Assembly: GCF_016863195.1 (NCBI RefSeq) | Contig: NZ_BOOK01000035.1 | Location: forward strand, 124,001-188,000 | Length of the DNA: 64,000 nucleotides | Direction: 5' to 3' | Source: Paraplanobispora takensis | Lineage (GTDB): Bacteria; Actinomycetota; Actinomycetes; Streptosporangiales; Streptosporangiaceae | Shown: piece by piece, positions 18,298-27,226 of the stretch | Position numbering within the stretch: the stretch's first letter is position 1 | How the letters are laid out: every line of letters starts with the position of its first letter | Translations under genes and position numbers: made by a program | The notes under the pieces: generated by a model | What the model was told of the DNA's origin: nothing | The model's input: only the letters and a program-made list of their open reading frames with translations | Database searches by the model: none

Positions 18298-20204
18298 CGC
18301 TCGCCCACCTCCCGGCCGGCCGCCCTCCGCTCGGCCGCCCTCCGCTCGGCCGATACGGCCGCCTCCTCCTCCACGGGTACGGCCGCCTCCCGCTGCGCGG
18401 GGCCTATCTCTTCCCGGGCCGCGGACCCGCCCGCCTCCCGCTCCACCGGTACGGCCGTGCCGCCGGTCCGCGCCGGGCGCCCGTCCCCCCGGCCCTCCAC
18501 CGCCCGCGCCGCGGCGCGCAGGGCCGGAGCGGCCGTCTCCGGAGGCTCGACGGCGTCCAGCAGGGCGGTGAAGCGGGCGGCCTCCGCGTGCAGGATGTCC
18601 TCCACGCGGGTGCGCAGGTCGTCGCGGGCCTTGGTGGTCAGGGTGCGCACGGCCTGGTCGCCGAAGACGGCCTCCAGGAGCTTCTGGCTGAGCACACTGG
18701 TCCCTCCGGCGATGCCGACCTCCAGTCCGGTCAGCCCGCCGGTGGAGGCGAACACCGCGATCATCAGCAGCAGACCCGCCCCGTTGACGCCGAACGAGGC
18801 GATCCTGGCGGTGGTGCGCCGCTCCGTCCCCTCCTCGCGGACCAGGTCCAGCACGTACGCCTGCCAGTCCCTGACCGCCGTCTCCGCGGCCTGGCGCAGT
18901 CCCGCCGAGGCCCGGCCGAGCCGGCCGGCCTCCACCGCCCCCGCTCCCTCCAGCAGCGTCCGCCCGGCGGGCAGGGACGACCACGACTCCAGCGCGCGCT
19001 CGGCGGCGCCGTCGGCCGCCGCCCTGATCAGCGCCTCCACGCCGGTCTCCAGCGCCACCCGCAGCTCGCTCTCCGGCGCGGGCCGCCCGGTGAACAGGGC
19101 GACCAGGCGGTCGCGCACCCGGCCCACCCGGCTCTCCAGGGAGCGCATCAGATCGCCGGTGCCGATGAAGTCCTGCCAGCGGGCCAGAACCTCGCCGCGC
19201 AGCAGCGAGCCGTCCAGCATGCCCTCGTCGAAGGAGGCCAGCCCGGCGGCGTAGGCGGCGGCGATCGCCTCGCGCAGCTCCCCGGCCGCGGCGCGCTGGC
19301 GGTCCACGGCGTCGGCGAGCGCGGGGACCCGTACGGCCAGGCTCTCCAGCGCGCCCGACAGGGTCTGGCGCACCACGTCGGCCCGCGCCTGGGCGTCGGC
19401 CGCGATGCCGGCCAGCCAGTCGGCGACCGGCCCCACCGCCGGGCGCGGCAGCCGGGCGTTCTCCTCCGGCAGCGTCAGCTCCGGCACCTCGAACAGGCGC
19501 GTCCCGCCCAGCCCGTTGGCCTCCAGCAGCCGGGCCAGGTCGGCGGCGACCACGCCCCGGGCCTCCGGCGGGACCCGGGACAGGATCACCGCCAGCGCCG
19601 TGCTGCGCTCCCGCGCCGCGCGCAGGAAGCTCCAGGGCACCTCGTCGGCGTAGCGGGCGGCGGTGGTGGTGAACAGCCACAGGTCCGCGGCGGCGAGCAG
19701 CTGGGCGGCCAGCTCCCGGTTGGCCGCGACGACCGAGTCGATGTCCGGGGCGTCGAGCAGGGCCAGACCGGGCCTGAGCGCCTCGGCGACGACCACCCGC
19801 AGCGTGCCCGGTTCCCCCCGGCCGCTCCCGGTGACGCGGGCGAGGCCGGGCAGGACGTTCTGGGAGGTGAACCAGTCGAGGTCGGCGGGGCTGGTCACCA
19901 GCGTGGGCGCCAGAGTGGTGGGGCGCAGCACGCCGGGCTCGGTGACGTCGGCCTCGACCAGGGAGTTCACCAGCGTGGACTTGCCCGCCCCGGTGGAGCC
20001 GCCGACGACGGCCAGGAGCGGGGCGTCGATCGCGCTCAGGCGGGGGATGAGATAGTCGTCGAGCTGGCCGGTCAGCTCCCGCAGCGCCCTGCGATCGGCC
20101 TCGACGTCTCCGGCCGCGAGGGGGAACAGGTCACGGCCGAGGTGACGCCGCAACTCCCGCAGCGCCGCGAGCCTGTCGTCGTTCGCCTCCACAGGACCGG
20201 TCAT
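18294..20204 (-). CDS. Dynamin-like membrane GTPase (first of pair)
   Basis: A 636-residue protein with P-loop GGSTGAGKST (68-77), a switch region (RPTTLAPTLV) and DAPD at the G3 position. Its G4 position is degenerate (ILSRVP instead of N/TKxD), so nucleotide specificity may rely on the partner. Long helical stretches surround a hydrophobic hairpin at about 475-502, as in bacterial dynamins. Residues about 566-636 are low-complexity (Ala/Glu/Arg). The ATG at 20204 is chosen because the family-like sequence begins there; the frame continues upstream. It is cotranslated with the next GTPase. Confidence 0.82.
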   Translation of the reverse strand: MTGPVEANDDRLAALRELRRHLGRDLFPLAAGDVEADRRALRELTGQLDDYLIPRLSAIDAPLLAVVGGSTGAGKSTLVNSLVEADVTEPGVLRPTTLAPTLVTSPADLDWFTSQNVLPGLARVTGSGRGEPGTLRVVVAEALRPGLALLDAPDIDSVVAANRELAAQLLAAADLWLFTTTAARYADEVPWSFLRAARERSTALAVILSRVPPEARGVVAADLARLLEANGLGGTRLFEVPELTLPEENARLPRPAVGPVADWLAGIAADAQARADVVRQTLSGALESLAVRVPALADAVDRQRAAAGELREAIAAAYAAGLASFDEGMLDGSLLRGEVLARWQDFIGTGDLMRSLESRVGRVRDRLVALFTGRPAPESELRVALETGVEALIRAAADGAAERALESWSSLPAGRTLLEGAGAVEAGRLGRASAGLRQAAETAVRDWQAYVLDLVREEGTERRTTARIASFGVNGAGLLLMIAVFASTGGLTGLEVGIAGGTSVLSQKLLEAVFGDQAVRTLTTKARDDLRTRVEDILHAEAARFTALLDAVEPPETAAPALRAAARAVEGRGDGRPARTGGTAVPVEREAGGSAAREEIGPAQREAAVPVEEEAAVSAERRAAERRAAGREVGER

Positions 20205-20453
20205 TCCCGGCGGAGAAGGCCCTAGACATGATTGTGCCCCACCACTCGACCGGGTCACGGGGGCGAACCCGGTAAAGCGGTGGGGCCGGCCCCGGCATCC
20301 GCCGGAAGGGCCGGCAGCGGATTCGTCTCCCCCGCAGCTGGAGGCGAATCCCGGACCTTCCGCGTACTCCGGGGTGATCTGGGGTCATCTATATCTATTG
20401 GAACGCATCAACCTCAGCGTCAGGTCCGTCCTACCTGAAAATTAGCTGAACGT

Positions 20454-21158
20454 TCAATCACCTTGTGGAGGCCTGAGAACGTATCCCACCCCGCGCAGAG
20501 TGTGGATCAACCGGGGCTCGACCGTGTCGATCTTCCGCCGCAGATAGGAGACGTAGGACTCCACGACCCCGGCGTCGCCGCCGAAGTCGTAGTTCCACAC
20601 GTGGTCGAGGATCTGCGCCTTGGACAGCACCCGGCCGGTGTTGACCATGAGGTAGTGCAGGAGCTTGAACTCCGTCGGCGACAGCCGTACCACCTCACCG
20701 GCCTTCCAGACCTGGTGGGCCTCCTCGTCCAGCTCCAGGTCCCCGACCCGCAGGCGGACCGGCAGGTCCAGGTCCCCCCGGGTACGGCGGAGCACGGCCC
20801 GGATCCTGGCCAGCACCTCCTCCAGGCTGAAGGGCTTGGTCACGTAGTCGTCGGCCACCTTCAGGCCGGTCACCTTGTCGTCGGTGGCGTCCCTGGCCGT
20901 CAGGAAGAGCACGGGCATCTGCCCGCCCAGCTCGCGCAGCCGCCCCGCCACCGCGAATCCGTCCATGTCCGGCAGCATCACGTCGAGCACGACGAGATCG
21001 GGGCGGATCCGCTCGGCGAACTGCACCGCCTCCCTGCCGTCCACCGCGGTCATGACCTCGAAACCGGACAGGCGCAGGCTGGCGGAGAGCAGTTCCCGGA
21101 TGTTCGGTTCGTCGTCCACCACCAACAGGCGGGCCTCAACTCTGTCCAGCACATCCAT
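20454..21158 (-). CDS. OmpR-family response regulator (no adjacent kinase)
   Basis: A 234-residue two-domain regulator. The receiver domain has the acidic pocket (VVDDE), phospho-acceptor Asp59 (VVLDVMLPD) and Lys in VTKPFSLEEV. The C-terminal winged helix (about 135-232) reads LSPTEFKLLHYLMVNTGRVLSK. It is strikingly similar to the second regulator at 28615-29337, but one residue is missing just before the conserved DDYVTKPF (KVADDY versus TVGGDDY). It is the last gene of the ABC export operon and has no kinase of its own; the kinase at 27227-28618 may serve both regulators. Confidence 0.9.
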   Translation of the reverse strand: MDVLDRVEARLLVVDDEPNIRELLSASLRLSGFEVMTAVDGREAVQFAERIRPDLVVLDVMLPDMDGFAVAGRLRELGGQMPVLFLTARDATDDKVTGLKVADDYVTKPFSLEEVLARIRAVLRRTRGDLDLPVRLRVGDLELDEEAHQVWKAGEVVRLSPTEFKLLHYLMVNTGRVLSKAQILDHVWNYDFGGDAGVVESYVSYLRRKIDTVEPRLIHTLRGVGYVLRPPQGD

Positions 21159-21220
21159 GAGGCTCTCCCACCTCTCTGGAGGACGGCTCAGCCCTGGCTG
21201 AACGTTTCCTGAGAAGAGCC

Positions 21221-21844
21221 TCAGCGTCCACGCGCGGCTCCCTCGCTGATCGAGGTGGCGGTCACCGACCCGTCCTCGCCCCTGGCGCCCTGGACGACGA
21301 CCGTCTTGCCGGCCTCGAGGTCGGAGACCTCGCCCTCCCGGCTGATCCGCACGGCGGTCTCGCCGGTGGTGGTCACGGTGACGACGGAGCCGTTCACGGT
21401 CCGGACGTAGACCTTCCCGCCCTCGACCTTCTGCACGGTGCCGACGGTCATCGCGCCCGGACCGGTGCCGCCGGTATTGCCGGTATTGCCCTGCCCGCCC
21501 TGTCCACCCGGCCGGCCGTTCTGGCCGTTCTGGCCGTTCTGGCCGCCGAACCCGCCGTAACCGCCGGGACCGCCCTGGCCGCCCTGGCCGCCGAACCCGC
21601 CGTAGCCCCCGGGGCCCGCGCCCTGCCGCATCGCGGCGCGCTGGTCGGCCGCCGCCCCCGACCCGCCGCCCACGGCCTTCTGCGCCTGGATGCCCACGAT
21701 CACGCCCGCCACCAGCATCACCCCGGCGGAGAGCGCCAGCGTGAGCGCCGAGAAGCTCCGGCGGGGCCGTACGACCGGCTCGCCCTCCAGGTCCCCCCGG
21801 AACGGGGAGGTCTCCAGCGGCTCCCCGGCGTTCTTGTCAGCCAT
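21221..21844 (-). CDS. Gly-rich single-pass membrane protein with C-terminal OB-like domain
   Basis: A 207-residue protein: an acidic cytoplasmic N-terminus, one transmembrane helix (about 32-52), then a linker of about 70 residues almost entirely Gly, Gln and Asn with repeated GGYGGFGGQ/GQNGQNG units. A small beta-rich domain of the DUF5666 kind follows (VGTVQKVEGGKVYVRTVNGSVVTVTTTGET). It should sit outside the membrane. It lies between the permease and regulator genes of the ABC operon, so it may be an accessory or sensor of that exporter; no function is known to me. Confidence 0.78.
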   Translation of the reverse strand: MADKNAGEPLETSPFRGDLEGEPVVRPRRSFSALTLALSAGVMLVAGVIVGIQAQKAVGGGSGAAADQRAAMRQGAGPGGYGGFGGQGGQGGPGGYGGFGGQNGQNGQNGRPGGQGGQGNTGNTGGTGPGAMTVGTVQKVEGGKVYVRTVNGSVVTVTTTGETAVRISREGEVSDLEAGKTVVVQGARGEDGSVTATSISEGAARGR

Positions 21845-21871
21845 CTCTCTCCTACTCGTGCCTGCGCGCGG

Positions 21872-23125
21872 CTATTCGTGACGCAGCGCTTGGATGGGGC
21901 GGAGCCTGGCCGCGCGGTTGGCCGGATAGCTCCCGAAGAAAAGGCCGATGCCCACCGAGACGCCCAGCGCCAGCGCGATCGACGAGGGCACCAGCACGGG
22001 CTCGATCCCCGCGACGGTGAACCTGGTGCCGGCGAAGGCGACCAGCACGCCCGACAGCCCGCCCACCAGGCTCAGCACCGTCGCCTCCACCAGGAACTGG
22101 CCGAGGATCGCGCTCCGGGGGGCGCCGATCGCCTTCCTGATGCCGATCTCCCGGGTCCGCTCGGTCACGGTGACCAGCATGATGTTGGTGATCCCGATGC
22201 CGCCGACCAGCAGCGAGATCGCCGCGACCGCGCCGAGCAGCGCCGTGAAGGTGCCGATCGTCGAGCTGACGGTCTCCTGCAGGGTGGCCTGGTTGAGGAT
22301 GCGGTAGTCGGCCGTGCCCGCGGGGGTGACGCCGTGCCGCTGGTTGAGGATGGCCGTCACCTCGGCCTGCGCCGACTCCGTGGTGCCGGCGCCGGTGGCC
22401 TGCACGATGATCGAGCCGAGCGGGCCGAACCCGGTCAGGCTCTGCTGTACGGCCGGCAGCGGCACGATCGCGACGTCGTCGGCGTCCTGCGTCCCTGAGG
22501 AGCCGGCCTCCTTGAGCACGCCGACCACGGTGAACGGGACCCCCGAGACGCTGACCTGCCTGCCGACCGGGCTCGCGGCGCCGAACAGCTCCTCGGCCAC
22601 GGTCCGCCCGATCACCATGACCTTCCTGGCCGCGAGCACGTCGTCGTTGACGAAGTAGGAACCGGTCTCGACGGGCTTGTTCGTGGCCTCGAAGTAGCTG
22701 GGGTAGGTGCCGACGAGCTGGGAGATCGTGTGGTCGGCGCCCTCGTACACCGCGGTGGCGGAATTGGCGGTCACCACCGGGGACACGCTCTTGACCGACG
22801 GGGCCTGGCCGGGGTCGGCCAGCGCCCTGGCGTCCTCCAGCGTGAGCTGCCTGGCCTGGGTACGCGGCCCCTCCTGCCGGCCGCCCGCTCCCCCGCCCGC
22901 GCCGAAGCCGCCGCCACCGCCGCCGAAGGACGCCGAGACGGTCAGGGTGTTGGCGCCGAGCCGCTGGATGCTCTGCTGGATGCCCTGGGAGGCCCCCTCG
23001 CCGAAGGCGACCAGCATGATCACCGCCGCCACCCCGATGAGGATGCCGAGCGTGGTCAGGAAACTGCGCAGCTTGTTGGCCGCCAGCCCGCGCAGGGCGA
23101 AGCGCAGGATCTCCATCCGGCTCAT
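21872..23125 (-). CDS. MacB-type ABC transporter permease
   Basis: A 417-residue FtsX/MacB-family permease with an N-terminal transmembrane helix (ANKLRSFLTTLGILIGVAAVIMLV in part), a large extracytoplasmic MacB core domain (about 50-280, with a Gly-rich loop near 65-85), and three C-terminal membrane helices. Such permeases do not pump by alternating access; they transmit ATPase motion to an extracytoplasmic adaptor. Start and stop overlap neighbouring genes of the operon, and the partner ATPase and adaptor lie directly upstream. Confidence 0.92.
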   Translation of the reverse strand: MSRMEILRFALRGLAANKLRSFLTTLGILIGVAAVIMLVAFGEGASQGIQQSIQRLGANTLTVSASFGGGGGGFGAGGGAGGRQEGPRTQARQLTLEDARALADPGQAPSVKSVSPVVTANSATAVYEGADHTISQLVGTYPSYFEATNKPVETGSYFVNDDVLAARKVMVIGRTVAEELFGAASPVGRQVSVSGVPFTVVGVLKEAGSSGTQDADDVAIVPLPAVQQSLTGFGPLGSIIVQATGAGTTESAQAEVTAILNQRHGVTPAGTADYRILNQATLQETVSSTIGTFTALLGAVAAISLLVGGIGITNIMLVTVTERTREIGIRKAIGAPRSAILGQFLVEATVLSLVGGLSGVLVAFAGTRFTVAGIEPVLVPSSIALALGVSVGIGLFFGSYPANRAARLRPIQALRHE

Positions 23126-23856
23126 CCGGCGGCCTCCGTGGTCATGCGCGGCGGGAGGCCGTCCACCGGCGCCTGCCTGCGGTCCTCGACGATCTGCCCG
23201 TCCACCAGGCGGATGACCCGCTTGGCGTGCGCGGCCACGTCGTCCTCGTGCGTGATGACCACGATGGTCCGGCCGGAGGCGCTCAGCCCGTCGAGGATCC
23301 GCAGCACGTCCTCGGTCGAGCGGGTGTCGAGGTTGCCGGTCGGCTCGTCGGCCAGCAGGAGCGCCGGCGCGGTGACCAGCGCCCTGGCCACGGCCACCCG
23401 CTGCTGCTGCCCGCCGGACAGCTCGTTCGGCTCGTGGTGCACGCGCTCGGACAGGCCCACCCGCTCCAGCGCGGCCAGCGCCCGCGACCGGCGCTCGGCC
23501 GCGGGGACCCCGCCGTAGGCCATGGGCAGCTCCACGTTGGCCAGCGCGCTCATCCTCGGGATGAGGTTGAACGACTGGAACACGAACCCGATCTTCCTGT
23601 TCCGCAGGATCGCCAGCTGCCGCTCGCCGAGGGCGCCGACGTCGGTGCCGTCGATGAGGTAGGAGCCCGAGGAGGGCACGTCCAGGCAGCCCAGGATGTT
23701 CATGAGCGTGGACTTGCCGGATCCGGAGGCGCCCATGACCGCCACGTAGTCGCCCCGCTCGACCGTCAGGCAGACCCCGCGCAGGGCGCGCACCCGCGCG
23801 TCCCCCTCGCCGTGCACCTTGACCAGGTCCCGTACCTCCAGGACCGGGACGCTCAT
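23122..23856 (-). CDS. MacB-type ABC transporter ATPase
   Basis: A 244-residue ATPase with Walker A GASGSGKST (42-50), signature LSGGQ (146-150) and Walker B LLLADEP (166-172) followed by the lipoprotein-exporter-type TGNLD. It powers the adjacent permease in export of an unknown substrate, perhaps a peptide or antibiotic. It overlaps the adaptor gene upstream and the permease downstream by 4 bp each. Confidence 0.95.
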   Translation of the reverse strand: MSVPVLEVRDLVKVHGEGDARVRALRGVCLTVERGDYVAVMGASGSGKSTLMNILGCLDVPSSGSYLIDGTDVGALGERQLAILRNRKIGFVFQSFNLIPRMSALANVELPMAYGGVPAAERRSRALAALERVGLSERVHHEPNELSGGQQQRVAVARALVTAPALLLADEPTGNLDTRSTEDVLRILDGLSASGRTIVVITHEDDVAAHAKRVIRLVDGQIVEDRRQAPVDGLPPRMTTEAAG

Positions 23857-25031
23857 CGCCCGCCTCCGCCCGTGCCGGGACCGACCAGGCCGCCGCGGCC
23901 GCCCCCGCCGCCGAGACCGGGGAAACCGCCGCCCTGCTGGGTGGTGCCGGTGGTGACGGCCGGGCGCACGACCTGCTCGCCTTCGCCGAGGCCCGAGGTG
24001 ACCTCGGTGAGCTCGTCGCCCTTCACCCCGAGCTCGACCGGGACGGCGGCCTGCCGGCCGTCCCGCAGGACGGTCACGGTGCTCTGCCCGCCCGCGGTGG
24101 AGATCACGGTGGAGGCGACCGCCAGGACGTCCTCGGCCCGCTCGACGACGACCTTCACGGTGGCCGTCTGGCCGAGCCTGATCTCCTCGGGGACCTCGGT
24201 GAAGGAGATCGTCACCGGATACTGGACCACGTTGCCGCTGGTGGCCGCGGTCGGCTGGATCTGGGTGACCTTCCCCGTGGCGGTGACGCCGGTCAGCGCG
24301 TCGAACGTGATCGAGGCCGTCTGGCCGACCTTCAGCCTGGTCACGTCCGACTCGGTGAAGGTGCCGACGATCTTCAGCTTGCCCGTGTCGGCGAGCTCGA
24401 TGAATCCGCCCGCCGTACCGCCGGAACCGCCGGAACCGCCGGAACCGCCGGAACTCTCAGCGCCGCCGGAGCCGCCGGAGTTCCCGGTGCCGCCGGACGT
24501 CCCCGACGGGCCCGAGCTGCCGGAGGAGCCGCCGACCGTGCCGTTGACGGTGACGACCGTGCCGGCGAACGGGGCTTTGATCACCGTCCCGTCCACCGCG
24601 CGCCGCGCCTCCCGGTAGGTGTTGCGCGCCTCGATGTACTGGGCGTACCCGGCGGCGGTGGAGGTGTCGTCGTCGGCGGAGTCGAGGGCGGCGGCGGCCG
24701 CGTCCAGGCTCTCGCGCGCGGCGGTGTCGTCCAGGCGGGCGAGGACCTGGCCCTCGGCGACCTTCTCCCCCGGCTCGACGTAGATCTTCTCCACCGTGCC
24801 GCCCGACCCGAAGCCCAGCGCCCGCGCCCGGCTGCTCTCCACGGTCCCGGACGCCGACACCGAGGCGACCACCGTGCCCCGGCTGACCGTCACGGTCCGC
24901 ACCGCGGTCTCGGCACCGGCCGGAGAGGCGGCGGCGCCGAGGGAGGAGTAGGCGATCCCCGCGCCGCCCAGCAACAGGACCCCCAGGGTCCCGTTCACGA
25001 TCAGCGCTCTGCGCTTGGTCGACAGCTTCAC
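23853..25031 (-). CDS. HlyD/MacA-like membrane fusion protein
   Basis: A 392-residue adaptor, first gene of the ABC operon. It has an N-terminal membrane anchor (about 10-32), a biotinyl-lipoyl domain split by a short helical hairpin, then beta-barrel and membrane-proximal domains. In the lipoyl half after KAPFAGTVVTVNGTV there is a loop of about 50 residues made almost only of Gly and Ser. It should work with the MacB-type ATPase and permease genes that overlap it. A second, larger adaptor is encoded divergently 147 bp away. Confidence 0.9.
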   Translation of the reverse strand: MKLSTKRRALIVNGTLGVLLLGGAGIAYSSLGAAASPAGAETAVRTVTVSRGTVVASVSASGTVESSRARALGFGSGGTVEKIYVEPGEKVAEGQVLARLDDTAARESLDAAAAALDSADDDTSTAAGYAQYIEARNTYREARRAVDGTVIKAPFAGTVVTVNGTVGGSSGSSGPSGTSGGTGNSGGSGGAESSGGSGGSGGSGGTAGGFIELADTGKLKIVGTFTESDVTRLKVGQTASITFDALTGVTATGKVTQIQPTAATSGNVVQYPVTISFTEVPEEIRLGQTATVKVVVERAEDVLAVASTVISTAGGQSTVTVLRDGRQAAVPVELGVKGDELTEVTSGLGEGEQVVRPAVTTGTTQQGGGFPGLGGGGGRGGLVGPGTGGGGR

Positions 25032-25077
25032 AGCGTCAGACCCTTGCGCAGGAATCTTGAGCCTGACCCGGTTGAAG

Positions 25078-25132
25078 CTGAAGGTTCACTGCAGGCCCCG
25101 GAGGGGAGGCGCGGCCCACAGCCAACCTTCAG
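25078..25132. promoter_or_regulatory. Inverted AACCTTCAG sites between divergent adaptor genes
   Basis: AACCTTCAG occurs on the minus strand at 25078-25086 and on the plus strand at 25124-25132, in the 147-bp divergent promoter region of the two adaptor genes. It may bind one of the two OmpR-type regulators of the locus; not proven. Confidence 0.35.
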
Positions 25133-25178
25133 GTGCCGCTGAGGGAGAAGTGAATCACGCGGGCCAGGATGGTCCGCC

Positions 25179-27134
25179 ATGAGACCGACCAATCTCCCGA
25201 AGAGCGTACGGGCGGGAGGGCTGGCGCTGGCCGCCCTCGTCCTGGCGGGCGCGGGCGCGATCCACGCCCTCGGCGACGACCCGTCCGGCACGCCTCGGGC
25301 CGAGCTGGCCGCGGCCCGGCGGGGGACGGTGACGGCCGCGGTGTCCGCGGCGGGCAACACCGTCGACGCCGACACCCGCGAGCTGGCCTTCAGCGGCTCG
25401 GGAAAGGTCACCCGGGTCTATGTGAAGGCCGGGCAGAAGGTCGGCGCGGGCGACGTGCTCGCCAGGATCGACTCCACCGCCGCCCGCGAGCGCCTCACCG
25501 CCGCCCGCGCCAGGCTCGCCGCCGCCCAGGAGTCCCTCGAAGCGGCGGAGAACGGCACCTCCGGCGGCTCCGGAGGCACCCTCCCCGGTGGTTCCGGGAC
25601 CTCCGGCGTTTCCCAGGGCGCCGGCTCCGGAACCACCGGCACCTCCCAGGGCAAGGATTCCGGGAGCCCTGACGCCTCCCAGGGCACCGGCTCCGGGACC
25701 ACCGGCGCCTCCGGCTCCTCCCAGGGCACGGGCTCCGGCCGGACGGCGACCGCCCGGCCGCAGACCGGGTCCGGCTCGTCCCGGCAGGCGGACTGCCTGC
25801 CCACGGCCTCCCCGGCCGCGTCCGGCCGCCCCGCCACCACGCCGGTCCCCACTCCCACTTCCCTCCCGAGCGGATCGTCCGCGCCGGTCACCCCTCAGGC
25901 GCCCCAGGAGATCGCACCCGCCGACGCCGCCCGCATCGGTGACGTCGCCCCCGGTGACACGGCCCCCGTCCGCGGTACGGCCGACGCCGCACCCGCCGGC
26001 CGGGTGGTGCCCGCCGGGTACACATCCGGCACAGCCCTCACCGCGGAGTCCGCCGCGGCCCCCTCGACGTCTTCGGCGTCTCCTCCGGCCTCCCCTGCAG
26101 CGTCCTCCTCGATGTCCCCCACGGTGTCCCCCTCGTCGTCCTCCACCGCGTCCTCCACCGCGTCCTCCACCGCGGCCTCCGCCCGGCGCCAGGTCTCCTC
26201 CCCGTCCGCCACCGCCTCGTCCTCGCCCTCCACGCCCCGGCCCGCGCCGACCGTCACGGTCACGGCGACCCCGACCGTGACCGTGACGGCCACCGTCACC
26301 GCCACGGTGACGGTCACCGCCACACCGCGGGCCACGGCCACCTCGCGACCCACCGCCGGCAGGACCCCCGCCCCGGGCGCCACCACCGCCTGCGCGGGAC
26401 CGGGCGCCACCGGTACGGACTCCACAGGGACCGGTCCCACCGGGACGGGAACCCCGGACACCGGGAACGCCCAGCGCGGCCTCAGCCTTGAGCAGGCCGA
26501 GGCCGAGGTGAAGCGGGCACAGGCCGAGGTGACCGACGCCGAGGAGGAGCTGGCGGGCGTGCGGATCGTCGCCCCGAAGGACGGGACGGTCCTGTCCGTG
26601 GCCGGAGCCGTCGGCGACACCGCGGGCACCGGGGCGTTCCTCACCCTGGGCGACCTCGACGAGCTCCAGGTCTCGGCGCTGTTCACCGAGTCGGACATCG
26701 GGAAGCTGGAGCTGGGGCAGCGGGCGGCGATCACCCTGGCCACCGGGGAGGGGACCGGGCACACCGGTACGGTCACCCGCATCGACCCGGCCGCGACCGT
26801 CACCGACCGCCTCGTGCGGTACGCGGTCACCGTCGCCTTCGACGACCCGCCGCAGGACCTCCTGGTCGGGCGGACCGCCACGGTCACGGTGACGGTCGAG
26901 GAGTCGGAGCAGGCGCTCTACGTCCCGGCGCAGGCCGTACGGACGGGGGCGGACGGGTCCGCGGTGGTCACCCTCCAGGACGGCAGGCAGCGCGTCGTGG
27001 CGACGGGCGTCCGGGGCGACCGGTACGTGGAGATCACCGAAGGGCTCTCCGACAGCGACCGGGTGGTCCTGCCGGGTGCCGCAGGCGGGGAGTTCCCCGA
27101 CGGCGGCTGGCCCGGCGGCCCGGCGGCCCCGTGA
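25179..27134 (+). CDS. Membrane fusion protein with about 300-residue Ser/Thr/Ala-rich insertion
   Basis: A 651-residue HlyD-family adaptor. The frame parts are normal: membrane anchor (about 11-30), first lipoyl half (GKVTRVYVKAGQKVGAGDVLARIDS, about 72-96), first hairpin helix to about 126, and, resuming near residue 430, the second helix, second lipoyl half (VRIVAPKDGTVLSVAGAVGD), beta-barrel and C-terminal domain. Between the two helices, where other adaptors have a hairpin tip, lie about 300 residues rich in Ser, Thr, Ala, Pro and Gly, with runs of Thr-Val-Thr-Ala repeats and SSTAS units. No ABC genes follow on this strand; it is divergent from the complete adaptor-ATPase-permease operon and may share that transporter. 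Confidence 0.85.
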   Translation: MRPTNLPKSVRAGGLALAALVLAGAGAIHALGDDPSGTPRAELAAARRGTVTAAVSAAGNTVDADTRELAFSGSGKVTRVYVKAGQKVGAGDVLARIDSTAARERLTAARARLAAAQESLEAAENGTSGGSGGTLPGGSGTSGVSQGAGSGTTGTSQGKDSGSPDASQGTGSGTTGASGSSQGTGSGRTATARPQTGSGSSRQADCLPTASPAASGRPATTPVPTPTSLPSGSSAPVTPQAPQEIAPADAARIGDVAPGDTAPVRGTADAAPAGRVVPAGYTSGTALTAESAAAPSTSSASPPASPAASSSMSPTVSPSSSSTASSTASSTAASARRQVSSPSATASSSPSTPRPAPTVTVTATPTVTVTATVTATVTVTATPRATATSRPTAGRTPAPGATTACAGPGATGTDSTGTGPTGTGTPDTGNAQRGLSLEQAEAEVKRAQAEVTDAEEELAGVRIVAPKDGTVLSVAGAVGDTAGTGAFLTLGDLDELQVSALFTESDIGKLELGQRAAITLATGEGTGHTGTVTRIDPAATVTDRLVRYAVTVAFDDPPQDLLVGRTATVTVTVEESEQALYVPAQAVRTGADGSAVVTLQDGRQRVVATGVRGDRYVEITEGLSDSDRVVLPGAAGGEFPDGGWPGGPAAP

Positions 27135-27226
27135 GCCCGGCCGATCCCGGCTTCCCCCCGGGAGGCCCGGTCGATCCCGCTCTCTCCCCGGGAGGCCCGG
27201 TCGGTCCCCGCCTCCCCCCGGCAGGC

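Noticed and set aside
16513-19254. 913-codon plus-strand frame opposite the GTPase pair
   Set aside because: Low-complexity Arg/Gly/Pro translation with no motif; the minus-strand GTPases are clear.
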